Positions 7,747 through 15,681 of a stretch of 64,000 nt of DNA are shown one piece after another. Under the pieces are notes generated by a model. The model saw only the letters and a list, made by a program, of their open reading frames with translations. It did no database searches and was not told the DNA's origin. Source of the DNA: an uncultured Prevotellaceae bacterium (GTDB lineage: Bacteria; Bacteroidota; Bacteroidia; Bacteroidales; Bacteroidaceae); assembly GCA_946410305.1 (NCBI GenBank), contig CAMJZV010000001.1, positions 1-64,000 of the forward strand, given 5' to 3'. The translations under genes were made by a program, and so were the position numbers. Positions within the stretch are counted from its first letter, which is position 1; each line of letters starts with the position of its first letter.

Positions 7747-9891
7747 TTATTCCGTCACACCAGCCTCAGCAGCTTTAGCAGCGGCTTTGGCTGCCTTTCG
7801 AGCAGCCTTGGCCTCAGCTTTAGCGGCTTTGCGGGCAGCCTTCTCCTCTGCTTTAAGGGCTTTCTCCTCAGCACGAAGGGCCTTGCGTTCTGCCTTCTCT
7901 TCTGCTTTCAAGGCTTTCTTCTCTGCCCGGGCAGCCTGACGTTCCTCCTTAGCAGCCTGCTTGGCCTCTTTCTTAGCGGCGCGTTTCTCTTCGCGCTTGG
8001 CCTTGTCCTCGTCAGACATCTTATGGAAGCGGATGCCTGGCTTGATCTTGGTCTTCTTCATCTCGTTAGTATTGGTAAACGAGAACCCACAGAGCACGTC
8101 GACGCGCTTGCCCTTGACAGTGATGTTACCTGTAGCCACAGCACCGTCGCTCTCCAGCTCAGCAATGAAGTTATGTACCTTGATCTTCTTATATCTGCCC
8201 TCAGCGACATCGGCCTGCACACTGCCAATAGGCAGTTTGCCACCTTTCACCTTACGCATCTGGGCGGTACGGGGTTTCGAGATATCGAACTTGAAGTCAG
8301 CCTTGCAGGTTATCTTTCCCAAATCGGGCATATCCATGGCCTTGCCCAACTCGAAAGAGTCGGTACGCACGGTACCCAAGACGTATTTGCTCTGCTCGTC
8401 AAGCGTCAGTTGGACGTTCAGCTTGCCCGGCACCGTGTTCAACACGCCAGCAAACTGTTCTTTCTTCCAAAGCACATCAAAATGTCCCTGATAGGTAAAA
8501 TGTCCCAAGGCGTGCAACTGCTTCATCATGAATTTCTTGACATCAAACTGGTTGATGACATGCTCGGCATAGACACCTTCCGTCGCCAATTTGTTTACAT
8601 CAAAATGGACACGTAGACCATACTTATCTTTCAGATTGCTGATACGGCCTGAAGCAGCGATAGTCAGCTTCTTGTCAGTAGTGCTGACCGACACGTTACG
8701 GAAGCGTAGCTCGTTATCATTACCACTCATCTGCGTCTGCAGGTTCAGGGGCAACGAGAATTTCTTCAACACAGGAGCAAAGGTGCGTGCTATATCCTTG
8801 AGCACCACCCTACCCTTTATCTGAGGCGCCGAGAAAGCCAGCGGTCGCTGTTCCTTCTTGCTGGGCAGTTGGATGTCGGCACTGGCAATAGACAACGAAG
8901 TGTTGGGTAGCTTGATAGAGACGTCACTCAGACGTGCCGTACGTTTGTTAGCATTGACTTTCAGCAACAACTCTTTAACGAGGAGTCCTGAACCACGGTC
9001 TTCAGCCACGCCACTGGTGACTTGCGCCACCAAGGTGTCTTTACCCAACGTATCAACCTGGATGTCAAGTTTGGCAAGGACGTCGAAATGTCCCACATCG
9101 AAAGCGCCACGCTTGGGCTTACCAGTATTCTTACGCGGCTGGTGGTTATCCGTCTGATAGCAGAGGTTGTCGATGGTCAGCTGGTATTTAGTGCCCTTGC
9201 CGACAACATTCAGCATACCTATAACGACACGTGTATCAACAGGACCTTTCTTGGTCTTCTTTACGAACGAGGTAGACAGGTCGCGTATTTCGGCGAAATG
9301 TTGTTCCGTGCGGTTCTTCTTGTAGTGGAGCGATCCTAACCGTGCCTGCAAAGAGTCGTTGTAGCTGACCTTGATATCCTCCAGTGAGAGCTTCTTGACA
9401 TCGATGATCATAGGCTTCTTTTTCACCTGCGTGGTATCGACAGCCATAGAATCCTCCTGCGGTTTCTTCTTACTCTTGAAAGCTTCTATGACAAACTGGA
9501 AATTAGCAACAGAGTCGCTATCACTGGCAGGCTTATATAAACGAGCCTCCAAGCCACGAATCTTAGCTTGCGAGATGCTTACCTCATGGTGTAACAAGGG
9601 AAGCATTTTCAGATCTACTCCCAGTTCCTTCATCTGGAACATCTTACGTTGTTGCTGGTCGTCAATCTCGACCCCGTAGAGGCGCACGCCCTGATCGATG
9701 AAGCTGACATTGGCCTTTTCTATCCGTACGGTAGTGCGCAGATAGTCACTCAACATCTGTGTAGCATTTTCCACCAAACGTTCTTGGACAGCATCTGTAT
9801 GGAATGCAGCAAAGGCACCGCCCACCAGAAGTAGTATGACGGCTAATATTCCTCCAAGAATTTTTAGTATTAACAATAGTGCTTTCTTCAT
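7747..9891 (-). CDS. AsmA-like membrane-anchored protein with Lys/Ala/Glu-rich tail
   Basis: 714 residues. One N-terminal membrane segment (about 5-30) is followed by the AsmA-type start FHTDAVQERLVENATQMLSDYL and a long region of repeated beta-strands, as in AsmA/TamB-like proteins that span the periplasm and act in outer-membrane lipid or protein homeostasis. From about residue 625 the protein turns into an uninterrupted run of KAEEKAERKALRAEEK-type repeats up to the end, which should form a highly charged helix or coiled coil. It is last in a minus-strand unit, 15 nt behind the thioredoxin-fold lipoprotein. Confidence 0.8.
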   Translation of the reverse strand: MKKALLLILKILGGILAVILLLVGGAFAAFHTDAVQERLVENATQMLSDYLRTTVRIEKANVSFIDQGVRLYGVEIDDQQQRKMFQMKELGVDLKMLPLLHHEVSISQAKIRGLEARLYKPASDSDSVANFQFVIEAFKSKKKPQEDSMAVDTTQVKKKPMIIDVKKLSLEDIKVSYNDSLQARLGSLHYKKNRTEQHFAEIRDLSTSFVKKTKKGPVDTRVVIGMLNVVGKGTKYQLTIDNLCYQTDNHQPRKNTGKPKRGAFDVGHFDVLAKLDIQVDTLGKDTLVAQVTSGVAEDRGSGLLVKELLLKVNANKRTARLSDVSIKLPNTSLSIASADIQLPSKKEQRPLAFSAPQIKGRVVLKDIARTFAPVLKKFSLPLNLQTQMSGNDNELRFRNVSVSTTDKKLTIAASGRISNLKDKYGLRVHFDVNKLATEGVYAEHVINQFDVKKFMMKQLHALGHFTYQGHFDVLWKKEQFAGVLNTVPGKLNVQLTLDEQSKYVLGTVRTDSFELGKAMDMPDLGKITCKADFKFDISKPRTAQMRKVKGGKLPIGSVQADVAEGRYKKIKVHNFIAELESDGAVATGNITVKGKRVDVLCGFSFTNTNEMKKTKIKPGIRFHKMSDEDKAKREEKRAAKKEAKQAAKEERQAARAEKKALKAEEKAERKALRAEEKALKAEEKAARKAAKAEAKAARKAAKAAAKAAEAGVTE

Positions 9892-9906
9892 TGCTGTAAT
9901 CGGTTC

Positions 9907-10905
9907 TTAGTTCAACAGCTTATTGATCCGTTCTTCCAGGTGTTTGACTGTCAGGTTTCGCGCCAAGACTTTTCCTTTACTGTCTATCAGCAGGTTGGCG
10001 GGGACATCTGCCAGTCCAAATTTCTGTAGCAACGGGGTTTCCCACATGCGACCGTCACACACCGTCGACCATTTCAGCGAGTCACGAGCTATCTGCCGTC
10101 GGCAGATGTCTGCTTGAGCATCCAGACAAATACTGAGCACGCCTAACTTGTCGCCATACTTCTTCTTCAACTGGTTCAGGCGTTGCTGCTGATTGATGCT
10201 CGCATAGCTCCATGAAGCCCATGTTGTCACAACATTCACCTTACTCTTCAGCGCCTTCTCAGTAACTTTATTACCATTCAGGTCGGTGGCTGTGAATTTA
10301 GGTATAAGCGCTTTGACACCACTACTCTCCAGTTGTTTCAGCTGTTTCTTCAGCGTTAGCAACTGTCCGTTATCAGGATTTTCCTGTAAAAGCATCTCTG
10401 TCAACACGCGAGCCTGTCGGTAGTCAGGTTCCGGAGACATAATGAAATAGCGCTGCAGCAGATAGATGCTGACGGGAGAGTCACGATTGTCTTTGATGAA
10501 ATTGCTGACAGCATGAGGGATATCGGGCGGAGTAAGGTCGTTCAACTCCATACGTAGCATGGTCATCTCCTCGTTGTCTGACGTACCCTCAATGATCATC
10601 TCCTTCATATGTGTAGCGTTACCCTTGATAGTTACCTTAGCTCCTGACTTCGCAAAAATGGGCTGCTCGGAGTAGTTAGGGAATACCAACATCAAGGTGG
10701 TTCGATCATAGAGATCCATCTCATACGAGAAACGACCATTACGCACTGCGATGGTGTCGATGCCAACCAATCCACCATCAAGGCTATACACCCAGAACTC
10801 ACCCTGATTGATGTTGCGCAGGCGGCCTTCGAGACGGAATTTACCGCTCTCGGTGCCGCATGCCACCATCATCAGTGCAAATAATATATAAGCAATGTGT
10901 CTCAA
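9907..10905 (-). CDS. TlpA-like thioredoxin-fold lipoprotein lacking the CxxC active site
   Basis: 332 residues. A lipoprotein signal ends at VAC (Cys16). Residues about 20-110 look like the DUF4369 domain that precedes TlpA/ResA domains in Bacteroidota, followed by a helical linker and a C-terminal thioredoxin fold (about 200-332). The fold is recognisable from FTATDLNGNKV, the TTWASW strand and the cis-proline region ADVPANLLID. At the active site the sequence is WASWSYAS, so both redox cysteines of the usual WCxxC are replaced by serines (233 and 236). It cannot act as a dithiol oxidoreductase; a binding or scaffold role is an inference. It lies 3 nt behind the TPR lipoprotein gene. Confidence 0.82.
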   Translation of the reverse strand: MRHIAYILFALMMVACGTESGKFRLEGRLRNINQGEFWVYSLDGGLVGIDTIAVRNGRFSYEMDLYDRTTLMLVFPNYSEQPIFAKSGAKVTIKGNATHMKEMIIEGTSDNEEMTMLRMELNDLTPPDIPHAVSNFIKDNRDSPVSIYLLQRYFIMSPEPDYRQARVLTEMLLQENPDNGQLLTLKKQLKQLESSGVKALIPKFTATDLNGNKVTEKALKSKVNVVTTWASWSYASINQQQRLNQLKKKYGDKLGVLSICLDAQADICRRQIARDSLKWSTVCDGRMWETPLLQKFGLADVPANLLIDSKGKVLARNLTVKHLEERINKLLN

Positions 10906-10908
10906 TGC

Positions 10909-12588
10909 TTATCTCTTAAATTCGAGGTCACTATCAGCGTAGGCTTTCAGCGAAGCATCCTTCTGGATTGCTGAACGCAGGAACGACTGAGCAGCATCGG
11001 CATTACCCTGACGAGCGTTGACGATAGCCTGCAGATAGTCGGTCATGCCATCAGCCTTCTCGACATTCTTCAAGGTCTGGGCAGCCTTAGCATAATTCTT
11101 GTTCAGGATCTGAGCCAGAGCGGCACTGTTGGAATTTACGCCATTGAAATCCTGCTCAGCCAGTGCATAGTTACCCTGTGCCAGATGTAAGTTACCCAAT
11201 GTCTCTGCCAGGCCTTTGGCATTACCTGCCTGACCGATATAGTTCTCAGCAGACTTAACATCGCCACGCTGCAGAGCCAGCAAGCCGAGGTTTGCCTTAG
11301 CTTCAGCACAAGCAGCATCAGCGCCTGTAGCCTGTGTCAGGTAGCGCTGTGCCTCGTCATAGTTACCCTTACTGTAAGCAAGTGCTGCCAAGTTGTTGTA
11401 TGCACGGGCATCCTTCGGATATATGCGTGTTGTGATCTTCAGAATGCTCTCCTGCTCAGCAGGTGTCTCTGCGATAGAAGCGGCATAGATCAGCTCCTCA
11501 ACGGTCAGCTTTGAAGGATCACTCTTAATCTGATTGAAGATAGTCTCATCGTCACGACCCAGTGTCTCATAGTTGATTGTCAGACGAGCACGGCGCAACT
11601 CAGGCAGGATGCCGTCAGCCAACTCCTGGAAGCCATGGCTCATATTCTTAATCTGCTGCTCACGCTCCTGGGGATCTTTGTACATAGAGAGCACGCGAAG
11701 GATAACGTCCTTATCCTGAATGTCGCTAGCCTGTACCAGCTGCTGGAAGCCCTCCCAGTCCTGAGCGGTATAGTTGGCCTCTACGTCAGCCTCCACATTG
11801 GTCTGCTTCATCTGCTGTTTAACAAAGCCCTCAGTATTCTCCTGACGTTTGTTGGCCAATTTCTCATTCAGCGCGAAACCACCATCAGGAGAAGCGTATG
11901 CAGACACCTCAATATTGCCAAGCATCATGTTCTCACGATCACCGCTGATGCGCTTCAACAGATTAACAAATTCCTGTACAGAATTGTTCTGCAGCTCACT
12001 CTTACGAAGTTCAGCCTGCTGAATGAGGAACTTGATATTAGCCTCTTGCTTCTGTTCTACCACGCGCTGGAAAGCATCGGCAGCCACACTGGGCTGAGCA
12101 GAAGTCAGCGTACGATGATACAGTTCACTGGTTGCAATAACGCCATCAGCCACCTTGATAGCAGGAACATCCACCTGCTTCTTGCCCAACTTGGCATCGA
12201 AGGTCAGGTAGAGCTCACTCTTCTGCATAGCAGCCTCAAAGGGATAGCTGGTCTTCATGGTGTAGTGTCCACCCAGCTGATAGCTGATAGTCTGGTCATT
12301 GCCCAGCACCTTCTCACCCTGGAAGGTAGCAGGACGACCCTGTACTTTCTGCTCTACGCCATTCTTCATATAGCGCAGCTCAGGAGTTACCGTAATCACG
12401 GCTTTCTTATTCATGTATTTCTCTGGGAACACACCATTGATGGTAGCGTCCACCTGACCACCGTCAGCGACCAGTGGATTGGGGTTTACCTTGAAGTAGT
12501 CACCAGAGAGTTGGCCCAGTTTTCCTGAGCACGATGTCAACATGGCTACAGCCATCAGCGACATTAGTAGAATGTTCTTTGTTTTCAT
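10909..12588 (-). CDS. TPR lipoprotein with OmpA-like segment
   Basis: 559 residues. The signal peptide ends in a lipobox LTSC (Cys20). The N-terminal third is beta-rich (ITVTPELRYMKNG and similar), the middle contains an OmpA-type peptidoglycan-binding motif (VSAYASPDGGFALNEKLANKR), and the C-terminal half holds about four to five tetratricopeptide repeats (ARAYNNLAALAYSKGNYDEAQRY). This layout fits an outer-membrane lipoprotein in contact with peptidoglycan that organises a protein complex; related Bacteroidota proteins are common but I do not assign a named function. It leads the three-gene unit with the TlpA-like and AsmA-like genes and has its own promoter. Confidence 0.8.
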   Translation of the reverse strand: MKTKNILLMSLMAVAMLTSCSGKLGQLSGDYFKVNPNPLVADGGQVDATINGVFPEKYMNKKAVITVTPELRYMKNGVEQKVQGRPATFQGEKVLGNDQTISYQLGGHYTMKTSYPFEAAMQKSELYLTFDAKLGKKQVDVPAIKVADGVIATSELYHRTLTSAQPSVAADAFQRVVEQKQEANIKFLIQQAELRKSELQNNSVQEFVNLLKRISGDRENMMLGNIEVSAYASPDGGFALNEKLANKRQENTEGFVKQQMKQTNVEADVEANYTAQDWEGFQQLVQASDIQDKDVILRVLSMYKDPQEREQQIKNMSHGFQELADGILPELRRARLTINYETLGRDDETIFNQIKSDPSKLTVEELIYAASIAETPAEQESILKITTRIYPKDARAYNNLAALAYSKGNYDEAQRYLTQATGADAACAEAKANLGLLALQRGDVKSAENYIGQAGNAKGLAETLGNLHLAQGNYALAEQDFNGVNSNSAALAQILNKNYAKAAQTLKNVEKADGMTDYLQAIVNARQGNADAAQSFLRSAIQKDASLKAYADSDLEFKR

Positions 12589-12626
12589 GTTTTTATCAAT
12601 AGCTATTTATACATTATTCTAATCTG

Positions 12627-12634
12627 CAAAGATA
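12627..12634 (-). promoter_or_regulatory. -7 box TATCTTTG for the TPR lipoprotein unit
   Basis: Minus-strand TAnnTTTG match 38 nt before the start codon at 12588. Confidence 0.7.
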
Positions 12635-12738
12635 AATAATATATTCGGTATAACGGCGAAAAGCGTCTGTTTTTTTATATTATTGGTTGTAATTTTTATT
12701 TTTTTATTCTTTTCTTCTTGTTTTTCCGAATTTATGTG

Positions 12739-12746
12739 TAACTTTG
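12739..12746 (+). promoter_or_regulatory. promoter of tRNA-Val
   Basis: -7 box TAACTTTG with a TTG trinucleotide at 12718-12720 as a possible -33 element, 18 nt upstream. It lies 18 nt before the mature tRNA 5' end. Confidence 0.7.
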
Positions 12747-12764
12747 CAGCCGCTTACGAAACGA

Positions 12765-12838
12765 GTCGGCATAGCTCAGCTGGTTAGAGTACCACCTTGA
12801 CATGGTGGGGGTCCTTGGTTCGAGTCCAAGTGTCGACA
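12765..12838 (+). tRNA. tRNA-Val (GAC anticodon)
   Basis: 74 nt. The acceptor GTCGGCA pairs with TGTCGAC with one G-T pair, the anticodon stem CCACC/GGTGG encloses the loop TTGACAT, and the T-arm contains the standard GGTTCGAGTCC. The anticodon GAC reads GUC/GUU valine codons. No CCA is encoded after the discriminator A. Confidence 0.95.
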
Positions 12839-12840
12839 CA

Positions 12841-12880
12841 AAAAATAGCACTGACAACCTGTGTTGTTAGTGCTATTTTT
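12841..12880 (+). terminator. intrinsic terminator after tRNA-Val
   Basis: Arms AATAGCACTGACAAC / GTTGTTAGTGCTATT with a short loop and T-run, directly behind the tRNA. The A-run on the left makes it usable from the opposite strand by the DUF3857 gene, which ends at 12897. Confidence 0.9.
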
Positions 12881-12896
12881 ATAATCACCCGCAATC

Positions 12897-14921
12897 TTAC
12901 ATTTTCTTGATAGTCAGCTTTTCACTGGTGTACTTCATGACATCATCGAAAATCAAGTGCAGATCAGCATAGCTTTTGTCCGAATGAAGTATTTTGTTGA
13001 TGCTAAACTGACAGCTGAGCTGTATTTTTCCATCACCTGTAGTTGTCAAGATACGGCCCTCAAGACCCTTGTCCTGTGTGATAACAGTGGTATTACGCTG
13101 TTCTCCATCAAGCATATAGCCCTCGGGCAATGTAATATTGACAACAACACGGTGGGTTCCCAAGCTCCTGAACTCTACAGGAGTCTTACGGACCTCAGCA
13201 GTGAAAGGATTCTCGGCAATAATAGTCGGGAAGGGACAAATCTTGATGGTATTACCATCAACCTCTCCATTACGGGTAAACGTAGTTTCCTCCGTCACAT
13301 CAGGAGTAAAGGCTGTAATGCCTTTCTCATTACGGTAATTCATGGCTGCCAGTCCCTCATAACGTGTCGTCTGTGTGCCTGTCAGCGTACCGTCAGAAGC
13401 GAGTTTAGCATTGATGATGGTACTTTTCTGCGACTTCGACAGTCTTTGCAAGTTCACCCATGCACTCTTTCCCTTCTTCTGCACCAGACGGGCTCTCTCC
13501 ACCAACAATGGTTCAGCAAGCACGTTCAAATAGCCATTCTTCGACGAAGCATCAAGATAAACATTTGCCCCTGGCATTACCACACCCACTATAAAGGTTG
13601 ACAATTTGCGCAAGGCAGGGAAGTTATAGGGCAAAGCACCAAGATCACGCGTTCTAAGCATGACGGGAGCAGCAGTGAGTCCCACTTCGTTGAGTGACTG
13701 TATCAACAGCAGGTTGATGTCTGCATTCGAGCCCCCCTGATTCTTGAGCGTCTCAGTAGTAAGAGCTGGACTAATTTTATATTTCCCATTCCAGTTAACC
13801 TTGCTCATCACCAGCTTGAATACAGCCTCAGTGCGTTGCTTCAAATCGGCAATCTCCTCAATTTTCGCTTCCTTCAACTCTTTGGACAACGGACTACGTT
13901 CGTTGAGACGTATGCCTAAATCGTCTGAGGTAAGAATCATCTCGTCAATCTGTTCCCAGGTACGGGCATAGTCCATCTGCGCTGTACCAGGCAGACGATA
14001 CTGCTTCAGCTCGGCAGTGATGCCTGCACAATAGTCCTGGGCATTCCACACATAGTCGTCCTTGTGTATAGCCATCAGGTCACGTCCTACGTAAACATAG
14101 TGATTGGTCATGACCTTTGACTGTTTAGCCAGCGGATCGCTATCTAACTTAAAATTCATAGAACCGGCCGTACAAGTATATGTCAAGCGCTGAATGCCGT
14201 GATCCTCGATATTAAAAATCAGGTAACTCGGAATATTCATATCCAACTTGGCATAGGCTACGGGAATCTCGCGCTGGGCATACCAGTCACGCAACTGCCA
14301 GAACAGCTGACTATGGATGGTGTATTCATACTCTATCACCGTACCCTCTTTTACATTGGGAACGGTAAACTCCACCTGATAGTTATGATCGTCTATCTTT
14401 GTCTTGACAATGTCGCTTTTCTTCAAGGATGTCTTCACCACCTTGCTACCCTCCAGATTAAATGCAGTAGCCTTAAGGCTCTCCAAATCCTCGTCACCTT
14501 CAACAGCAAAGATATCCTCCGTCATGGAAACTCCTTCACCCTCGAAATAAGAATCGGAACTGCCATCAGGCTTGGGCAAGCTCATACCATTCGTTTTCAG
14601 ACCACCAATATTATTATATACAGACATCGCTACCTGATAAGGAATAACCACCTTAGCCAATCGGGCACCGCTAGGTTTCAGCACCTTGATGCGGCATTTC
14701 TCTTTATAGTCGGTCAGAAAACCGATGTTCTGTACAGAATACTCCACATCAGTCAGTCGGCAGAGTACCACCGCCTCTGCATCTGGGTCAGCGGCATACG
14801 TTGTCATCTGCATCTCTTCCTTAGTGGGTTTACCAAACTTCATGTTGACGTCGTTTTGAGCCACAGCGGAACAAATAGGCCAAAACAACAGCGAGAAAAG
14901 CTGTAATAAAAAGATCTTCAT
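12897..14921 (-). CDS. DUF3857 protein with degenerate transglutaminase-like domain
   Basis: 674 residues with a Sec signal peptide (cut near SAVAQ). An N-terminal DUF3857 region (about 30-300, including VKEGTVIEYEYTIHSQLFWQLRDWY) is followed by a transglutaminase-fold section and a C-terminal beta domain. Where active transglutaminases carry a cysteine before the helix, this protein has GGSNADINLLLIQSL, so the catalytic cysteine is missing and enzymatic activity is unlikely. Location is the periplasm or outer-membrane face. The start codon lies only 27 nt after the 3' end of tRNA-Leu on the same strand, with no room for a separate promoter and terminator. Confidence 0.83.
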   Translation of the reverse strand: MKIFLLQLFSLLFWPICSAVAQNDVNMKFGKPTKEEMQMTTYAADPDAEAVVLCRLTDVEYSVQNIGFLTDYKEKCRIKVLKPSGARLAKVVIPYQVAMSVYNNIGGLKTNGMSLPKPDGSSDSYFEGEGVSMTEDIFAVEGDEDLESLKATAFNLEGSKVVKTSLKKSDIVKTKIDDHNYQVEFTVPNVKEGTVIEYEYTIHSQLFWQLRDWYAQREIPVAYAKLDMNIPSYLIFNIEDHGIQRLTYTCTAGSMNFKLDSDPLAKQSKVMTNHYVYVGRDLMAIHKDDYVWNAQDYCAGITAELKQYRLPGTAQMDYARTWEQIDEMILTSDDLGIRLNERSPLSKELKEAKIEEIADLKQRTEAVFKLVMSKVNWNGKYKISPALTTETLKNQGGSNADINLLLIQSLNEVGLTAAPVMLRTRDLGALPYNFPALRKLSTFIVGVVMPGANVYLDASSKNGYLNVLAEPLLVERARLVQKKGKSAWVNLQRLSKSQKSTIINAKLASDGTLTGTQTTRYEGLAAMNYRNEKGITAFTPDVTEETTFTRNGEVDGNTIKICPFPTIIAENPFTAEVRKTPVEFRSLGTHRVVVNITLPEGYMLDGEQRNTTVITQDKGLEGRILTTTGDGKIQLSCQFSINKILHSDKSYADLHLIFDDVMKYTSEKLTIKKM

Positions 14922-14948
14922 TGTGTGTTAGTTAGTATGATTGTGTTG

Positions 14949-15032
14949 TGCCGCGAGCGGGACTCGAACCCGCACAGCCGTTATGGCCAAGGGATTTTAA
15001 GTCCCTCGTGTCTACCATTCCACCATCGCGGC
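14949..15032 (-). tRNA. tRNA-Leu (TAA anticodon)
   Basis: 84 nt with the long variable arm of class II tRNAs. The acceptor GCCGCGA pairs with TCGCGGC, the anticodon stem GGGAC/.TCCC region encloses CTTAAAA, giving anticodon TAA, and the T-arm has GGTTCGAGTCC. It reads UUA/UUG leucine codons. The next gene downstream, DUF3857, begins 27 nt later. Confidence 0.93.
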
Positions 15033-15047
15033 AGCCGTAAGTGGTTG

Positions 15048-15055
15048 CAAAGGTA
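15048..15055 (-). promoter_or_regulatory. -7 box TACCTTTG for tRNA-Leu
   Basis: Minus-strand TAnnTTTG match 15 nt before the tRNA 5' end; it is also the nearest promoter for the DUF3857 gene behind the tRNA. Confidence 0.72.
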
Positions 15056-15093
15056 AACAAAATTTGGTACACAGCCAAATTTTTTATCAAGAA

Positions 15094-15681
15094 TTATCGT
15101 CTGAACACACTGACAACACCGGAAGGTCCCGTTGTGGATGCTACATATTTGTCCAATCCACGGTCGCCTTCTTCCCCATTCAGGATAATGCCGCCATTGT
15201 TCATATCATACTTCTTGTCACACTTGCTGCATGTGGCAATGCCGCTACTTTCCATCGTCACACGAAAATTAGGATTGGCGGTATTGTTCGTACGACTCAC
15301 ACAGTTAGGGCACTGTACATCGTAAGCCACAAAGCCGCCATTGGCACCATCTGTATTCAGTGTCTGGAAGCCTACAATAATACCATTGTTTAAACCCAAA
15401 ATGAATTTAGCCTCTACCTCCTCAGCCGTCTCCACCTGTTCAGACTTCATGCCCGCACTGTTCTCAAAAACAATATATTTCACGCCAGCGCGTGTGTTCT
15501 CGGAAATCAAGCAGAACACACCACGCGAGCTATTGTTCATTGCCGATGCCAGCGTGGCATCGTTGTGAATCATGTTGTTATACGAGAATCGGCATGCATG
15601 CGTAGAGTATTCCTCGTCAGCACTGCACGCTGCCAACAAGCAACAGCTAACAGCTAACAGTAAAGTACCAAGGATCCTCAT
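15094..15681 (-). CDS. small lipoprotein with two CxxC pairs (Rieske-like or zinc-ribbon layout)
   Basis: 195 residues. The signal peptide ends at LLAAC (Cys19). The C-terminal half has CPNC (124/127) and CSKC (151/154) followed by DKKYDMNNGGIILNGEEG. This spacing and the trailing G-rich loop resemble a Rieske domain, but the Rieske histidines of CxH and CxxH are replaced, so all four ligands are cysteines; zinc or rubredoxin-like iron binding is more likely than a [2Fe-2S] cluster. The start overlaps the argH stop as ATGA, so the two are translationally coupled. Codons for LLAVSCC in the signal peptide come from a TGTTAGC word repeat. Confidence 0.72.
   Translation of the reverse strand: MRILGTLLLAVSCCLLAACSADEEYSTHACRFSYNNMIHNDATLASAMNNSSRGVFCLISENTRAGVKYIVFENSAGMKSEQVETAEEVEAKFILGLNNGIIVGFQTLNTDGANGGFVAYDVQCPNCVSRTNNTANPNFRVTMESSGIATCSKCDKKYDMNNGGIILNGEEGDRGLDKYVASTTGPSGVVSVFRR
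15637..15662. repeat. TGTTAGC word repeat inside a signal peptide
   Basis: Tandem TGTTAGC variants on the minus strand (ACTGTTAGCTGTTAGC and a TGTTGC tail). They encode part of the hydrophobic core of the lipoprotein signal peptide. The same words recur at 29437-29482 and 47104-47136. Confidence 0.6.
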
